NCBI GenBank assembly: GCA_016788705.1
Contig: JAEUSQ010000007.1
Span: 124,001-188,000 of the forward strand
Length of the DNA: 64,000 nt
Direction: 5' to 3'
Source of the DNA: Bacteroidetes Order II. bacterium
GTDB taxonomy: Bacteria; Bacteroidota; Rhodothermia; Rhodothermales; UBA2364
In this document: piece after piece, positions 9,269-17,660 of the stretch
Numbering within the stretch: the stretch's first letter is position 1
Layout of the letters: each line of letters opens with the position of its first letter
The notes under the pieces: model-generated
Databases searched by the model: none
What the model saw: the letters and a program-made list of their open reading frames with translations, nothing else
What the model was told of the DNA's origin: nothing
Made by a program: the position numbers and the translations under genes

Positions 9269-10462
9269 ATGAACCTTCAACCGTTGATCCGAACAACCAT
9301 GCAACTTACGCTCCGAACGGCCCTGTTGTTTGGGACCATATTTACACTTTCTGCTTGTCGCGATCAGGCGCAATCGCAACAATTTAAAGATGCCAAGCCA
9401 CAACAAGTGGAACAAACAAGTCGTGACCGTGCGTCACTCAACATTGATCAATCTCGCCAAACAGCCATTACGAACGCTGTAAAAGTGGTCTCTCCGGCGG
9501 TGGTTAGCATCAATGTGACGGAACTTCGAGAATATCGGGATCCGTTTTTTAACGACCCCTTCTTTTCGCAGTTTTTTCGGGGCCGAACCGAACCGCAATA
9601 TCAGGAAGTTAAAAGTCTGGGTTCTGGCTTCTTGATTTCTCCGGATGGCTACATTGTGACGAATGACCATGTGGCGGGGAATGCCACCAAAATCACCGTT
9701 GCTTTTCCGGATGGCTCCAAGCGCGAAGCCCAGTTGGTGGGAACAGACCGTATTACAGATTTGGCGTTACTAAAGGTGGAAACCGACAAAGCCTTACCCT
9801 ATTTGTCTTTTGCAAACTCGGATGAGGTAATGGTAGGGGAATGGGTGATAGCCTTTGGGAACCCCTTCGGATTATTTGAGGCCACTCAGCCGACGGTTAC
9901 TGTTGGGGTGGTGAGTGGATTAAATCGTAATTTGGGTCCCACACAAGGCCATTCCTACAAAGGGATGATCCAAACCGATGCTTCGATCAACTCTGGAAAC
10001 TCTGGCGGGCCCTTAATGAATGCAATAGGACAGGTGATTGGGGTGAATACCGTTATTTACACGCAATCTGGCGGCTCTGTAGGGGTGGGTTTTGCTGTTC
10101 CGGCAAACAAGGTACAGGAAGTGGTTGGGCAACTTAAAAAGCGCGGATCGGTTGCAAGAGATGTATATACAGGACTTCAGGTTCAAGACATGAACCCTTA
10201 TGTGGCGCAGCAATATGGGATTCCCAGCCTCATTTTAGTGAAAGGAGTACAACAAAACTCACCTGCGGCAAAAGCGGGCTTCCGGTCTAATGATGTGATT
10301 CTTCAGATAAATGGAGAAAAAGTGACGAATCAGGAAGAGGCGGGCTTACAATTGGCCGGATACCGTGCGGGAGATCGGGTTTCGGTTCGGGTTTGGCGCG
10401 AAGGACGCGAAGTGGAATTGAATATGGTACTTGGTCGCCAACAAGGGCAAGGTGCCATGTAA
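9269..10462 (+). CDS. HtrA/Deg-type serine protease, lipoprotein
   Basis: Periplasmic S1C-family serine protease for quality control of envelope proteins. An N-terminal signal ends in the lipobox LSAC (Cys30), so the mature protein is probably lipid-anchored, unlike classical DegP. The trypsin-like domain carries His134 (TNDHVAG), Asp164 (ITDLALLKV) and Ser245 (NSGNSGGPL). A single PDZ domain follows (about residues 300-390, with LVKGVQQNSPAAKAGFRSND). Translation may start at 9269 or at the second Met (9299); both leave the signal intact. It is transcribed alone and ends at a strong bidirectional terminator. Confidence 0.93.
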   Translation: MNLQPLIRTTMQLTLRTALLFGTIFTLSACRDQAQSQQFKDAKPQQVEQTSRDRASLNIDQSRQTAITNAVKVVSPAVVSINVTELREYRDPFFNDPFFSQFFRGRTEPQYQEVKSLGSGFLISPDGYIVTNDHVAGNATKITVAFPDGSKREAQLVGTDRITDLALLKVETDKALPYLSFANSDEVMVGEWVIAFGNPFGLFEATQPTVTVGVVSGLNRNLGPTQGHSYKGMIQTDASINSGNSGGPLMNAIGQVIGVNTVIYTQSGGSVGVGFAVPANKVQEVVGQLKKRGSVARDVYTGLQVQDMNPYVAQQYGIPSLILVKGVQQNSPAAKAGFRSNDVILQINGEKVTNQEEAGLQLAGYRAGDRVSVRVWREGREVELNMVLGRQQGQGAM

Positions 10463-10485
10463 AGAACTGTGGATCGAAAGTTGTG

Positions 10486-10519
10486 CAAAAGGACATTGTA
10501 GGCGTGCAATGTCCTTTTG
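10486..10519. terminator. Bidirectional terminator between htrA-like gene and ppa
   Basis: A perfect 13-bp inverted repeat (CAAAAGGACATTG at 10486-10498, CAATGTCCTTTTG at 10507-10519) with an 8-base loop. A-rich left and T-rich right flanks let it serve both convergent genes. Confidence 0.85.
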
Positions 10520-10535
10520 TAGTTCAGATCGTTTT

Positions 10536-11168
10536 TTAGCCGTTCGTATTGTGTAACATCAGGTGGCCAAACATGTCTTGGTAGTCCACCATAGACGCCT
10601 CAATGACTTTATGGGCTTCCTCTTTGCCATATTGTTTGGCGATGTGTACGTGTACTTCCTGTCCGGGAACCAATTTATAGGTCGTGAAATAGTGGACTAA
10701 TCGGTTTACGAGCATGGTGGGCAAGTCTTCCAAGTCTCGGCAATTGGCCCAAACTTCGTCATTGTCTAAAACGGCAATGATCTTATCATCTGCTTCTCCA
10801 TTATCTACCATTTGAAGGCCACCCACAACCCGTGCATTCAGGAGGATTTCGGACTTGTTGATGGGGCGTTCAGAAATAACACAAATGTCTAACGGGTCGC
10901 CATCGCCATGCGTGGCATCTGGCGCTAGATTGCTGACACGGGTTCCGCAGTAAGTGCGTGGAATAAAGCCGTAGAGCGTGGGTGGAAGCGAGGAGGTCCG
11001 TTGTGGGCGATCTACTTTCAGATACCCTGTATTTTTATCCACTTCATATTTAATGAGGTCAAAAGGGGTTATTTCGATATAGGCTTGCACAACATCCGGT
11101 GCGTTTTTTCCGGCCTCCAGCCCATGCCAAGGGTGTGGTCGCCATAAGTGATAATTTTTTTGTGACAT
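10536..11168 (-). CDS. ppa: Inorganic pyrophosphatase
   Basis: Soluble family I pyrophosphatase, hydrolysing PPi released by biosynthetic reactions. Characteristic segments are visible: [28 protein letters not shown], the metal-binding [14 protein letters not shown] signature (D-G-D-P-L-D) and a final [16 protein letters not shown]. The start used is the Met at 11166-11168 ([10 protein letters not shown]); an in-frame ATG nine codons upstream adds residues with no family resemblance. At 210 residues it is longer than the roughly 175-residue E. coli enzyme and nearer eukaryotic-like or plant-type bacterial forms. It ends against the shared bidirectional terminator. Confidence 0.95.
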   Translation of the reverse strand: MSQKNYHLWRPHPWHGLEAGKNAPDVVQAYIEITPFDLIKYEVDKNTGYLKVDRPQRTSSLPPTLYGFIPRTYCGTRVSNLAPDATHGDGDPLDICVISERPINKSEILLNARVVGGLQMVDNGEADDKIIAVLDNDEVWANCRDLEDLPTMLVNRLVHYFTTYKLVPGQEVHVHIAKQYGKEEAHKVIEASMVDYQDMFGHLMLHNTNG

Positions 11169-11396
11169 TGGTTTTCTCGGAAAAAGTATAAACAAGGTAT
11201 AAAATAGGAAACAGGAGCTGTCATTATGTATTAACGAGATGATTCTTTGCTAAAACCTGCCTTAAAGAGGGTCCTCGCCTCATTACTTAACACTGTTCTT
11301 GCTCTTAACCGCATTTTGTTCGCCACAGAAGCCAATATTTCCGATTTTAATATGAATCAACGATTTTGTTGATTCCCAACCCCAACCTTTACCGCT

Positions 11397-12398
11397 ATGG
11401 AAATTATCACCTCAACTATTGGTTCTGCAGAGGAAGCGTCCCTGATGGATAAGATGGATGCCCTGAGGACCTTAGAGCCCGATGTGGACGCCTTTATGCA
11501 GTTTCACCTACAGAAAAGACGGCTTTGGTTCTCTTCCGACTTTCTTCCGGCAGACGAAAAAGCTGTTGACCCTGAGAATGATACGTTTTATAACCGGCTA
11601 CGCGAACGCGCCCGGTCTTTAGGAGACGCTGCCCGTGTCTCGCTGATTGTCAATCTTTTGACTGAAGAAGGTTTACCACATTTCCACCGCATCATCTCCA
11701 CACACCTCGGTGATGAGAGTGTTTGGGGGCGCTGGAACAACATTTGGACTGCGGAAGAAGACCGACATGGGGCTATTCTTCGGGATTATATGCGCGACTC
11801 CCGAATTGTAAACTGGCATGTTGTAGAGTATATGCAATATGCTTATCAGGAGGCAGGGTTTAATCCCGAATGGGACAAAGACCCCTATCGGGTTTTTGTT
11901 TATACATCGCTACAGGAACGGGCTACACAATATGCTCACCGGAATACGGCAAGATATGTGGGAGAGGACGAGCCTGTTTTTCAGAATATTGCAAAAAACA
12001 TTGCAGCCGACGAGGCCAAACATTTTCAATTTTATAGGAATGTGTTTAAAAAAATCTTAGAAATGGATCCCAACCGTGCGCTTCAATCTGCTTTAGCAAT
12101 TATGCCGAGTATTGACATGCCAGGTTATCGAATGCCGAATTTTAAGGAGATGGCGGATGTAATTCGGCGGGTAGGCATTTATACACCGTGGGACTACAAG
12201 GAGATTGTAGAAGAGGCGATGTCTTTTTGGAAAATTGAGCACCTTACCGGATTGAGTGAAGCCGGGCGGAAAGCACAGGAAAAAATCATGGCTATTCCGA
12301 AACGCCTTCAACAAATTGCCGAATATATTGAACGGAGGACAGTTAGTAAGACGTTTTCGTTTGATTTTATTTATGGCCGATTGATCGCTTTTCAATGA
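11397..12398 (+). CDS. Acyl-ACP desaturase (ferritin-like diiron)
   Basis: Soluble acyl-[acyl-carrier-protein] desaturase that introduces a double bond into acyl-ACP using O2, for membrane unsaturated fatty acids. Diiron ligands are visible in a four-helix pattern: Glu90/91 (LLTEEGLPHF), the EExxH motif AEEDRHGAIL with His124, Glu174 (TSLQERATQYAHRNT) and the second DExxH motif AADEAKHFQFYR with His209. The 333-residue length fits the FA_desaturase_2 family (plant stearoyl-ACP desaturase-like). It has its own promoter region and a hairpin terminator, and is not linked to other lipid genes except plsC about 1.5 kb away on the other strand. Confidence 0.93.
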   Translation: MEIITSTIGSAEEASLMDKMDALRTLEPDVDAFMQFHLQKRRLWFSSDFLPADEKAVDPENDTFYNRLRERARSLGDAARVSLIVNLLTEEGLPHFHRIISTHLGDESVWGRWNNIWTAEEDRHGAILRDYMRDSRIVNWHVVEYMQYAYQEAGFNPEWDKDPYRVFVYTSLQERATQYAHRNTARYVGEDEPVFQNIAKNIAADEAKHFQFYRNVFKKILEMDPNRALQSALAIMPSIDMPGYRMPNFKEMADVIRRVGIYTPWDYKEIVEEAMSFWKIEHLTGLSEAGRKAQEKIMAIPKRLQQIAEYIERRTVSKTFSFDFIYGRLIAFQ

Positions 12399-12421
12399 GC
12401 ATGATAGTTTTTGGATATGAG

Positions 12422-12446
12422 AAAGGCCCCAAGGGGTCTTTTTTTA
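12422..12446 (+). terminator. Hairpin terminator after the desaturase gene
   Basis: An 8-bp stem (AAAGGCCC at 12422-12429 with GGGTCTTT at 12434-12441, one G-U pair), a CAAG loop and a run of T residues. Confidence 0.75.
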
Positions 12447-12456
12447 TGGTACCAAC

Positions 12457-13152
12457 TTACATAAACTGTTCTACTGCGGGGGCAATGATTTTTGCACGGT
12501 TCAGGACACTTTTCTCCAGTTCCATTTTGAGTAGAAATCGGTTTGGTAAGGGTGCTTCGAGCATTTGTACGGCATCCTCCCAGACCTGATTCCGCCAGTG
12601 GGTAACCAACCGCAAGGTCAGCCATTCATCCATTGGGCCCATGATTACGTCCACTACGGCGGTCCATTCGTCCTGCTTGGCTAAAATATCTGACTGGACC
12701 GCATTGATGGTTTCGGCGATGATGGTATTGACCAAGTCGTAGTCTTTGCGTCGGCCAAGTTGCCACGAGGCGTTTTGCTTGGCCCACTCCCCATCCATTA
12801 ACTCCACGAGTGTAAGTACAAGGTCGTAATTAATATGGGCATTGACGCCCAACAGGAGGTTTCGTATTGCAAGTGCTTGTGGAAGTTGGGTGTGTTGGTG
12901 GGCAAGATACCAAGCGGCAGGGCTTTCACGGGGATTTCGCTCAAAAGCCTCCAATGCTTCGAAGTAATACTCTGCAAATCTGGTCAAGAGTTGAGAGACC
13001 CAGGCTGTATCCTGAAATCTGTTATCACCCAGCGCCATTAGCATGTTTTGGGTCATCATTGAATAACAACGTAAGAACGTGGCGCGGCGATCTTCTGTTG
13101 CATCCCAAAGCCCGATCAGATATTGCATCCGATCTGTTACAAGGTGATTCAT
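12457..13152 (-). CDS. DUF5995 family protein
   Basis: A 231-residue predicted cytoplasmic, mostly helical protein matching the DUF5995 family, best seen in the segment RNLLLGVNAHINYDLVLTL. It has no signal peptide or membrane segment. The His and Asn of GVNAHINYD and other acidic residues could form an active or ligand site, but no activity is known. It is convergent with the desaturase and followed, on the same strand, by no close partner: the HD gene starts upstream in its transcription direction with 58 bases between them, so co-transcription is possible. Confidence 0.8.
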   Translation of the reverse strand: MNHLVTDRMQYLIGLWDATEDRRATFLRCYSMMTQNMLMALGDNRFQDTAWVSQLLTRFAEYYFEALEAFERNPRESPAAWYLAHQHTQLPQALAIRNLLLGVNAHINYDLVLTLVELMDGEWAKQNASWQLGRRKDYDLVNTIIAETINAVQSDILAKQDEWTAVVDVIMGPMDEWLTLRLVTHWRNQVWEDAVQMLEAPLPNRFLLKMELEKSVLNRAKIIAPAVEQFM

Positions 13153-13210
13153 GGTTTTGGATTTCGGTAAAGAAGTAATTACTTTAAATAAATACTTATT
13201 TATTAATGAC

Positions 13211-13747
13211 TTATGAAATAATCTTTAAGGCTTGTTGATGTACTTCGTCGAAGAGGAGCGAGAGTGTTGGGTCTGCGTCTCGGCAGCCATTCACCACACG
13301 GTGCGCCCAGTCTAAGTAGGCGAGCCGGCGTTCTTTAGACCATCCGTTGGGAGGATGTTCTGTAATGTCACGGATATTGCAAATCTTATCGGCCATCTTG
13401 AGGCATTTGGCCTTTTGCGAACGATGAGGAGCGTGTGCTACCTGAAGCCTTTTCCGAATGTCTTTGGGCAATGATTTGTCATCGGTCAGTTCGCGCACCA
13501 AGTCTGCTACTTCGGTTCCAAAGTGGAATGACAATTCCTCGAAGTTGGTTTCGGTGTCTTCCACCGTATCATGAAGAATTGCGCCCATCAGGAGAGTGGG
13601 GTCATCTAAGCCTGCTTCAATGGCAAGTACTGTGGCGACTGCAATGGGGTGGTTGATGTAAGGAGAAGCGGCCACATCTTTACGGCGTTGGTGGCGATGC
13701 TTTTCTGCTGCAAAGGAAAGTGCCCGGAAAAGAGAAGCGTTATCCAT
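13211..13747 (-). CDS. HD phosphohydrolase, MESH1-like small alarmone hydrolase candidate
   Basis: A 178-residue single-domain HD protein similar to the hydrolase part of RelA/SpoT and to Mesh1. Metal-binding residues are visible in order: His in AAEKHRHQRRKDVAASPYIN, the HD pair in GAILHDTVEDT and Asp in the KMADKICNIRDI segment (the N-R/K-D pattern of SpoT hydrolases). There is no synthetase, TGS or ACT domain, so degradation of (p)ppGpp or a related nucleotide is the likely role. That substrate is inferred; related small HD proteins may act on NADPH or other nucleotides. The gene lies on the minus strand between plsC (upstream) and DUF5995 (downstream). Confidence 0.85.
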   Translation of the reverse strand: MDNASLFRALSFAAEKHRHQRRKDVAASPYINHPIAVATVLAIEAGLDDPTLLMGAILHDTVEDTETNFEELSFHFGTEVADLVRELTDDKSLPKDIRKRLQVAHAPHRSQKAKCLKMADKICNIRDITEHPPNGWSKERRLAYLDWAHRVVNGCRDADPTLSLLFDEVHQQALKIIS

Positions 13748-13860
13748 AAATGTATAAGAAAAATGAATGGGCTAAAAAAGAATATACGGTGAAAGACATG
13801 GTTAGGGATCTAAAAGCACCCGGATGCTGATAAAAAACCGTGTTTCTTTCGTATGTCTTG

Positions 13861-14607
13861 CTAGGCAGTGCAGTGCATACCCTCCACCTCGGCGCGGATT
13901 TGGTCTTCGGCAAGTTGTGCCATTTCTTCGGGTGTTTTACCTTTCGGCTCGATGGGGGTCAGGGTTTTCCAAGAAAGTTGTTGAAAACTCCGGAAGGGGA
14001 AGGATTTATAGCTATCGAGTTTGCCTGTCCCATTGATTGCTACGGGCACCACGAGTGCGCTGGGGGCTTTTTTTATCAATGCGCCCAGTCCGCCTGCCGA
14101 AAACCGCTTCATGCCTTTAAGCGAACGCGTACCTTCGGGAAAGATACAAGCAGAAAAATTAGATTCTTCGATCATTTTGGCCAATCGAACAATTTCTGCA
14201 ATGGCCTGTCGCGAGTCTTTACGGTCAATGAGCGCAGCCCCGCTTTTCTGGAGGTTATACGAAATGCTCGGAATCCCTTTTGCCAATTCTTTTTTGGAAA
14301 CGAATACCGGAAAATTTGCTCGCAAGTACCAAATCATGCCGATAATATCAAACATACTTTGGTGATTGGCTACAAAAATGATCGGACGATCTGTGGGCGT
14401 TGCTTGAACACGGCTAAAAGATAGCCGTGTTCCCAATAGGTACAAACCGTGCAGCAGGAAAAAATTCAAGGCATGTACCACCCGTTGATGTGCCCGTTTG
14501 CCGAATAAGTGGTAAGCAAACATCTGCAAAGGATGGAAAATAAGCAGCGTGAGAAGAAACCAAAGGCCGTATAGAACACTTAAGGGATAGTCCAATAACC
14601 GCTTCAT
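13861..14607 (-). CDS. plsC: 1-acyl-sn-glycerol-3-phosphate acyltransferase
   Basis: Membrane enzyme converting lysophosphatidic acid to phosphatidic acid in phospholipid synthesis. The acyltransferase motif I NHQSMFD (H-x4-D) and motif III FPEGTRS are both present, with motif IV near VVPVAING. One or two hydrophobic segments at the N-terminus (LSVLYGLWFLLTLLIFHPL) anchor it to the inner membrane. The start MKRLLDYPL at 14605-14607 gives 248 residues, the usual size; a longer frame to 14700 adds unrelated sequence. It is upstream of the HD-domain gene on the same strand, 113 bases apart. Confidence 0.92.
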   Translation of the reverse strand: MKRLLDYPLSVLYGLWFLLTLLIFHPLQMFAYHLFGKRAHQRVVHALNFFLLHGLYLLGTRLSFSRVQATPTDRPIIFVANHQSMFDIIGMIWYLRANFPVFVSKKELAKGIPSISYNLQKSGAALIDRKDSRQAIAEIVRLAKMIEESNFSACIFPEGTRSLKGMKRFSAGGLGALIKKAPSALVVPVAINGTGKLDSYKSFPFRSFQQLSWKTLTPIEPKGKTPEEMAQLAEDQIRAEVEGMHCTA

Positions 14608-14837
14608 ACTGGAAAAATATCTGAAAAGGCTTGATGATTGTAGAATAAAAGGAGACCATAAGATACGACCAAAGTACATGATGGCCTGCGAACATCCCAT
14701 AAATCTGTTTGGTAGTACCCAAGTCTCTCAATGTAGCCGTCAGATGCAGGTTACACTAATTCATTATGAAACTGTTACCTATCTGTGAAGTAGGCGTTAT
14801 TATTTATTGACAACAAAAAATCCTCATCTCTCTGCGT

Positions 14838-15509
14838 ATGATTATTGATTTTATCGGATGCCGCTTCAGGATAACGGGGCAATCGGTGGTAGGTCTGTAT
14901 TTCCTCTTTTGCCCTTTGCTGCTGATGGCGCAGGCCGATGACAGCCAACTTTGGTCTAAGGTGTCTTTTTCTGAGAATATAGGTGCAAAATCAAAAATTG
15001 GGCTTGATTATGAAGTGAGGCTTAAAGAACAAGGATCCGTTTTAGACGCGCACTATATAAGTGCGTTATATGGGTATAAAATGAAAAAATGGATTGAGAC
15101 AGGGGCCGATTTTCGGTACAAAAAGGGTTCGGAAGAGACGAGTATGCGTGTAGCCTTTCAGTTGGCATTGCAAAAACGGGTACGAAGTATTCGGTACAAA
15201 GCGACCGCTAAAACCCTTTATGAATGGTATTTAACACCCGAAGATACGCCTATAGAATGGACCTTTAGGCCCGGTGTGGAATTTAAATGGTACACGGGAG
15301 CCGTGCGGTGGGCAACAGAAGTAGAACCGCTGTGGCTAATAGAAGAGCGTGCTTTATCTCTTAAACGGGTTCGCTGGAAAACCGGTTTCGAGGTTCGGAT
15401 TTTACCGACCATTGCTCTTGAGACCTTTTATACGGCGCAATGGCGCTACAAAAAAAATGACACACCCTACACCCACATTGGCGGGATCGGGCTTAGCATC
15501 GGACGTTAA
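14838..15509 (+). CDS. DUF2490 outer-membrane beta-barrel protein
   Basis: A 223-residue exported protein of the DUF2490 family. A hydrophobic N-terminal signal (VVGLYFLFCPLLLMAQA) precedes alternating strands such as SKIGLDYEVRLKE, HYISALYGYKMKKWIETGAD and TGFEVRILPTIALETFYTAQ, ending in HIGGIGLSIGR, consistent with a small outer-membrane barrel. It is the first gene of a three-gene cluster with a VTC-domain protein (23 bases downstream) and a DUF4956 membrane protein, suggesting a shared envelope function. Family function is unknown. Confidence 0.8.
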   Translation: MIIDFIGCRFRITGQSVVGLYFLFCPLLLMAQADDSQLWSKVSFSENIGAKSKIGLDYEVRLKEQGSVLDAHYISALYGYKMKKWIETGADFRYKKGSEETSMRVAFQLALQKRVRSIRYKATAKTLYEWYLTPEDTPIEWTFRPGVEFKWYTGAVRWATEVEPLWLIEERALSLKRVRWKTGFEVRILPTIALETFYTAQWRYKKNDTPYTHIGGIGLSIGR

Positions 15510-15531
15510 TTCTGGGCTACAGTCTGCGCTA

Positions 15532-16266
15532 ATGGATTTTGTTCCCATAACGCTTCGGGACTTAGAGGCGGTTTCACTTCAAAACCGGGTGGATGCCAAG
15601 TTTCTGATCCCCCTTTCGGTATTACCCGACGTGCTGGGCCGGATCCAACAAGATTACGGCGTTTTAGACATTGAGAAAAGCCGAATTTTTCCGTATGTGT
15701 CCTGCTATTTTGATACGCCCGATTTGCAATTTTACCATCACCACCATAATGGTCGCCCCAATCGGCTTAAAATTCGTTTACGTCAGTATGTACTTTCTGA
15801 TTTGTTTTATTTTGAGGTGAAGCAAAAAAGATTTGGGACGAGGACCGAAAAAATACGCCTCAAACGCGAGGACTTGTCCACGAAACTGAAACGTGCTGAA
15901 GAAGCATTGATCCATGATACCTTCTATCTGAACCATGAAATTTGTCCACAACTTACGACGTGCTTTAACCGGATCACTTTGGCAGGAGGCCAGCATGAAG
16001 AGCGGGTTACGATAGATACCGGATTGCTTTTTTCGCGAAATGGGGGATCCGTTCAATTGTCTGAAGTAGTTATTGTAGAAGTTAAGCAACCCCGAAACAA
16101 CCTCCACACCCCCATTCGGCATGTACTTCGGCAATTGGGTGCTTCCCCGAAACCGTTTTCAAAATATGCGATCGGGATGGCCCTTATGATGCCGACCCTC
16201 CGCCAAAACGCCTTTAAGCCTGTTTTCCTAAACCTGAAACGACTTTATGATGGAAGAGCTTTTTAA
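15532..16266 (+). CDS. VTC-domain (polyphosphate polymerase-like) protein
   Basis: A 244-residue protein with the VTC domain, the tunnel-fold catalytic domain that in yeast Vtc4 makes polyphosphate from ATP. Tunnel-type motifs are visible: NRVDAKFLIP at the N-terminus, the basic strand NRLKIRLRQY, the EVK strand LFYFEVKQKRFGTR, a second EVK in VIVEVKQPR and the C-terminal SKYAIGM. The start at 15532 leaves a 23-base gap to the DUF2490 gene; a longer frame would overlap that gene. It overlaps the DUF4956 start by 20 bases, so the two are translationally linked. Polyphosphate synthesis is inferred from fold; bacterial VTC-domain enzymes of this size are not well characterised. Confidence 0.85.
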   Translation: MDFVPITLRDLEAVSLQNRVDAKFLIPLSVLPDVLGRIQQDYGVLDIEKSRIFPYVSCYFDTPDLQFYHHHHNGRPNRLKIRLRQYVLSDLFYFEVKQKRFGTRTEKIRLKREDLSTKLKRAEEALIHDTFYLNHEICPQLTTCFNRITLAGGQHEERVTIDTGLLFSRNGGSVQLSEVVIVEVKQPRNNLHTPIRHVLRQLGASPKPFSKYAIGMALMMPTLRQNAFKPVFLNLKRLYDGRAF

Positions 16267-16876
16267 AATCCATACACCCGATTTATCCATTTTCCTTGCG
16301 CGAGCTTTGCTCAATGCGGTTTCTATTTTTATTATTGTTCGTTTAATATATTATCCAAGGCATAAAAATAAAGATTTTGTTTTTACCTTTTTTCTTTTTA
16401 ATGCAGCCAATTTTATTATTTGTTTGTTTCTGAGTACTTCAAAATTCGAGATGGGATTTGCTTTTGGCTTATTTGCCATATTCTCCATTATTCGCTACCG
16501 AACAGTGACGGTTCACATCCGCGAAATGGGGTATTTTTTTGTTGCGGTTGCATTGGCCATGATGAATGCGCTGGCGGTTCCAGACATGTTGTTGCTCCTT
16601 GGAAATGGACTGCTTTTAGGGCTTGTTTGGGCCTTAGACCATCAGGATAAACTCATGCACGAAAGTTATCAGGTCATTTTATACGAACGTATTGATCTTA
16701 TTTCGCCAGAAAAACGGACCGAACTGTTGGCGGATTTAAGAGTGCGTACAGGCATAGATTACCATAGGGTGGAGGTGGAACGGGTAGATTTTTTCCGGGA
16801 TACTGTTCGTCTTCGTGCGCATTATTTCACCCAGCGTGTGGAAGGGGCCAGAGGTGCTTTGGGAGAGGATGACTAA
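16247..16876 (+). CDS. DUF4956 inner-membrane protein
   Basis: A 209-residue DUF4956 protein with about four membrane segments in its first 130 residues (for example ALLNAVSIFIIVRLIYY, DFVFTFFLFNAANFIICLFL and MLLLLGNGLLLGLVWAL) and a conserved loop FGLFAIFSIIRYRT. The C-terminal 80 residues form a soluble domain (RVRTGIDYHRVEVERVDFFR). It overlaps the VTC-domain gene by 20 bases; this pairing of VTC and DUF4956 genes recurs in bacteria, so it may anchor or serve the polymerase-like partner at the membrane. Either of two adjacent ATGs (16247, 16250) could start it. Function unproven. Confidence 0.83.
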   Translation: MMEELFKIHTPDLSIFLARALLNAVSIFIIVRLIYYPRHKNKDFVFTFFLFNAANFIICLFLSTSKFEMGFAFGLFAIFSIIRYRTVTVHIREMGYFFVAVALAMMNALAVPDMLLLLGNGLLLGLVWALDHQDKLMHESYQVILYERIDLISPEKRTELLADLRVRTGIDYHRVEVERVDFFRDTVRLRAHYFTQRVEGARGALGEDD

Positions 16877-16981
16877 ACAACCTTTTTTCAAAATTTGGCG
16901 ATCAAACCAAACCTTATTCAACATTGGCCTATGTTCTGCTTTATCTTATCCGTGAAACCTGCCTTTTTCGGTTCATAACAG

Positions 16982-16988
16982 AAGGAGG
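16982..16988 (+). promoter_or_regulatory. Strong Shine-Dalgarno before yceH
   Basis: AAGGAGG lies 3-4 bases before the ATG at 16992 (sequence GAAGGAGGAACATG). This near-perfect site is unusual in this window, where most genes lack a clear ribosome-binding sequence. Confidence 0.6.
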
Positions 16989-16991
16989 AAC

Positions 16992-17633
16992 ATGAATCTG
17001 TCCGAAATAAAATTAGATGCCATTCAAGTGCGGGTCTTGGCTTCATTAATTGAAAAAGCCCGTACAACCCCACAGAATTACCCGCTCAGCCTGAACTCTT
17101 TGGTTGCGGCATGTAACCAAAAAACAAGCCGTAACCCCGTCATGCAGTTAGACGAACGCTCGGTGTATGCGGCCATCGAAGCGTTACAGCACAAACGCTT
17201 GGTACAATTAGACTCGGCTTCTGGAAGAGTCAATAAGTATCGGCAGAGTCTGAACCGCGTGATAGACCTTGATCCTCAGGAATTGTGCATCTTGGCCGTC
17301 CTTATGCTACGTGGGGAGCAAACCTTGGGTGAAATCAAGGGAAATGCCACGGCCATGTATCACTTTGAGTCGTTGGAACAAGCGGAAAAAGCCTTAAATC
17401 GCCTGATTGAATGTGAGGAACCACTGGTGGTTCAATTACCGAAAAGGCCAGGTCGAAAGGAGGCGCGGTTTTTACACCTGATGGCCGGAATGCCAGACCT
17501 ATCGGAATACGAAAATGCAGACCATCCTTCACCACCCGTAGGGTTAGACACCGGCCGGATGGATAAATTAGAGGCAGAAGTCTCGGAACTGCGCCAGGAA
17601 CTAAACGCCTTGAAAGCTGCTTTAGGCGTATAA
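16992..17633 (+). CDS. yceH: DUF480/YceH family protein
   Basis: A 213-residue YceH-family protein: two winged-helix repeats (LDAIQVRVLASLIEKARTTP then DPQELCILAVLMLRGEQTLG) with the family motifs NYPLSLNSLVAACNQKTSRN and RPGRKEARFLHLM, and a C-terminal coiled coil (LDTGRMDKLEAEVSELRQEL). The fold suggests a nucleic-acid-binding or regulatory role, but the target is unknown. A near-perfect Shine-Dalgarno sequence precedes it. TrpB follows after 27 bases and may be co-transcribed. Confidence 0.92.
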   Translation: MNLSEIKLDAIQVRVLASLIEKARTTPQNYPLSLNSLVAACNQKTSRNPVMQLDERSVYAAIEALQHKRLVQLDSASGRVNKYRQSLNRVIDLDPQELCILAVLMLRGEQTLGEIKGNATAMYHFESLEQAEKALNRLIECEEPLVVQLPKRPGRKEARFLHLMAGMPDLSEYENADHPSPPVGLDTGRMDKLEAEVSELRQELNALKAALGV

Positions 17634-17660
17634 CCGCTTTTTAATCTTTAACGCAATTAT

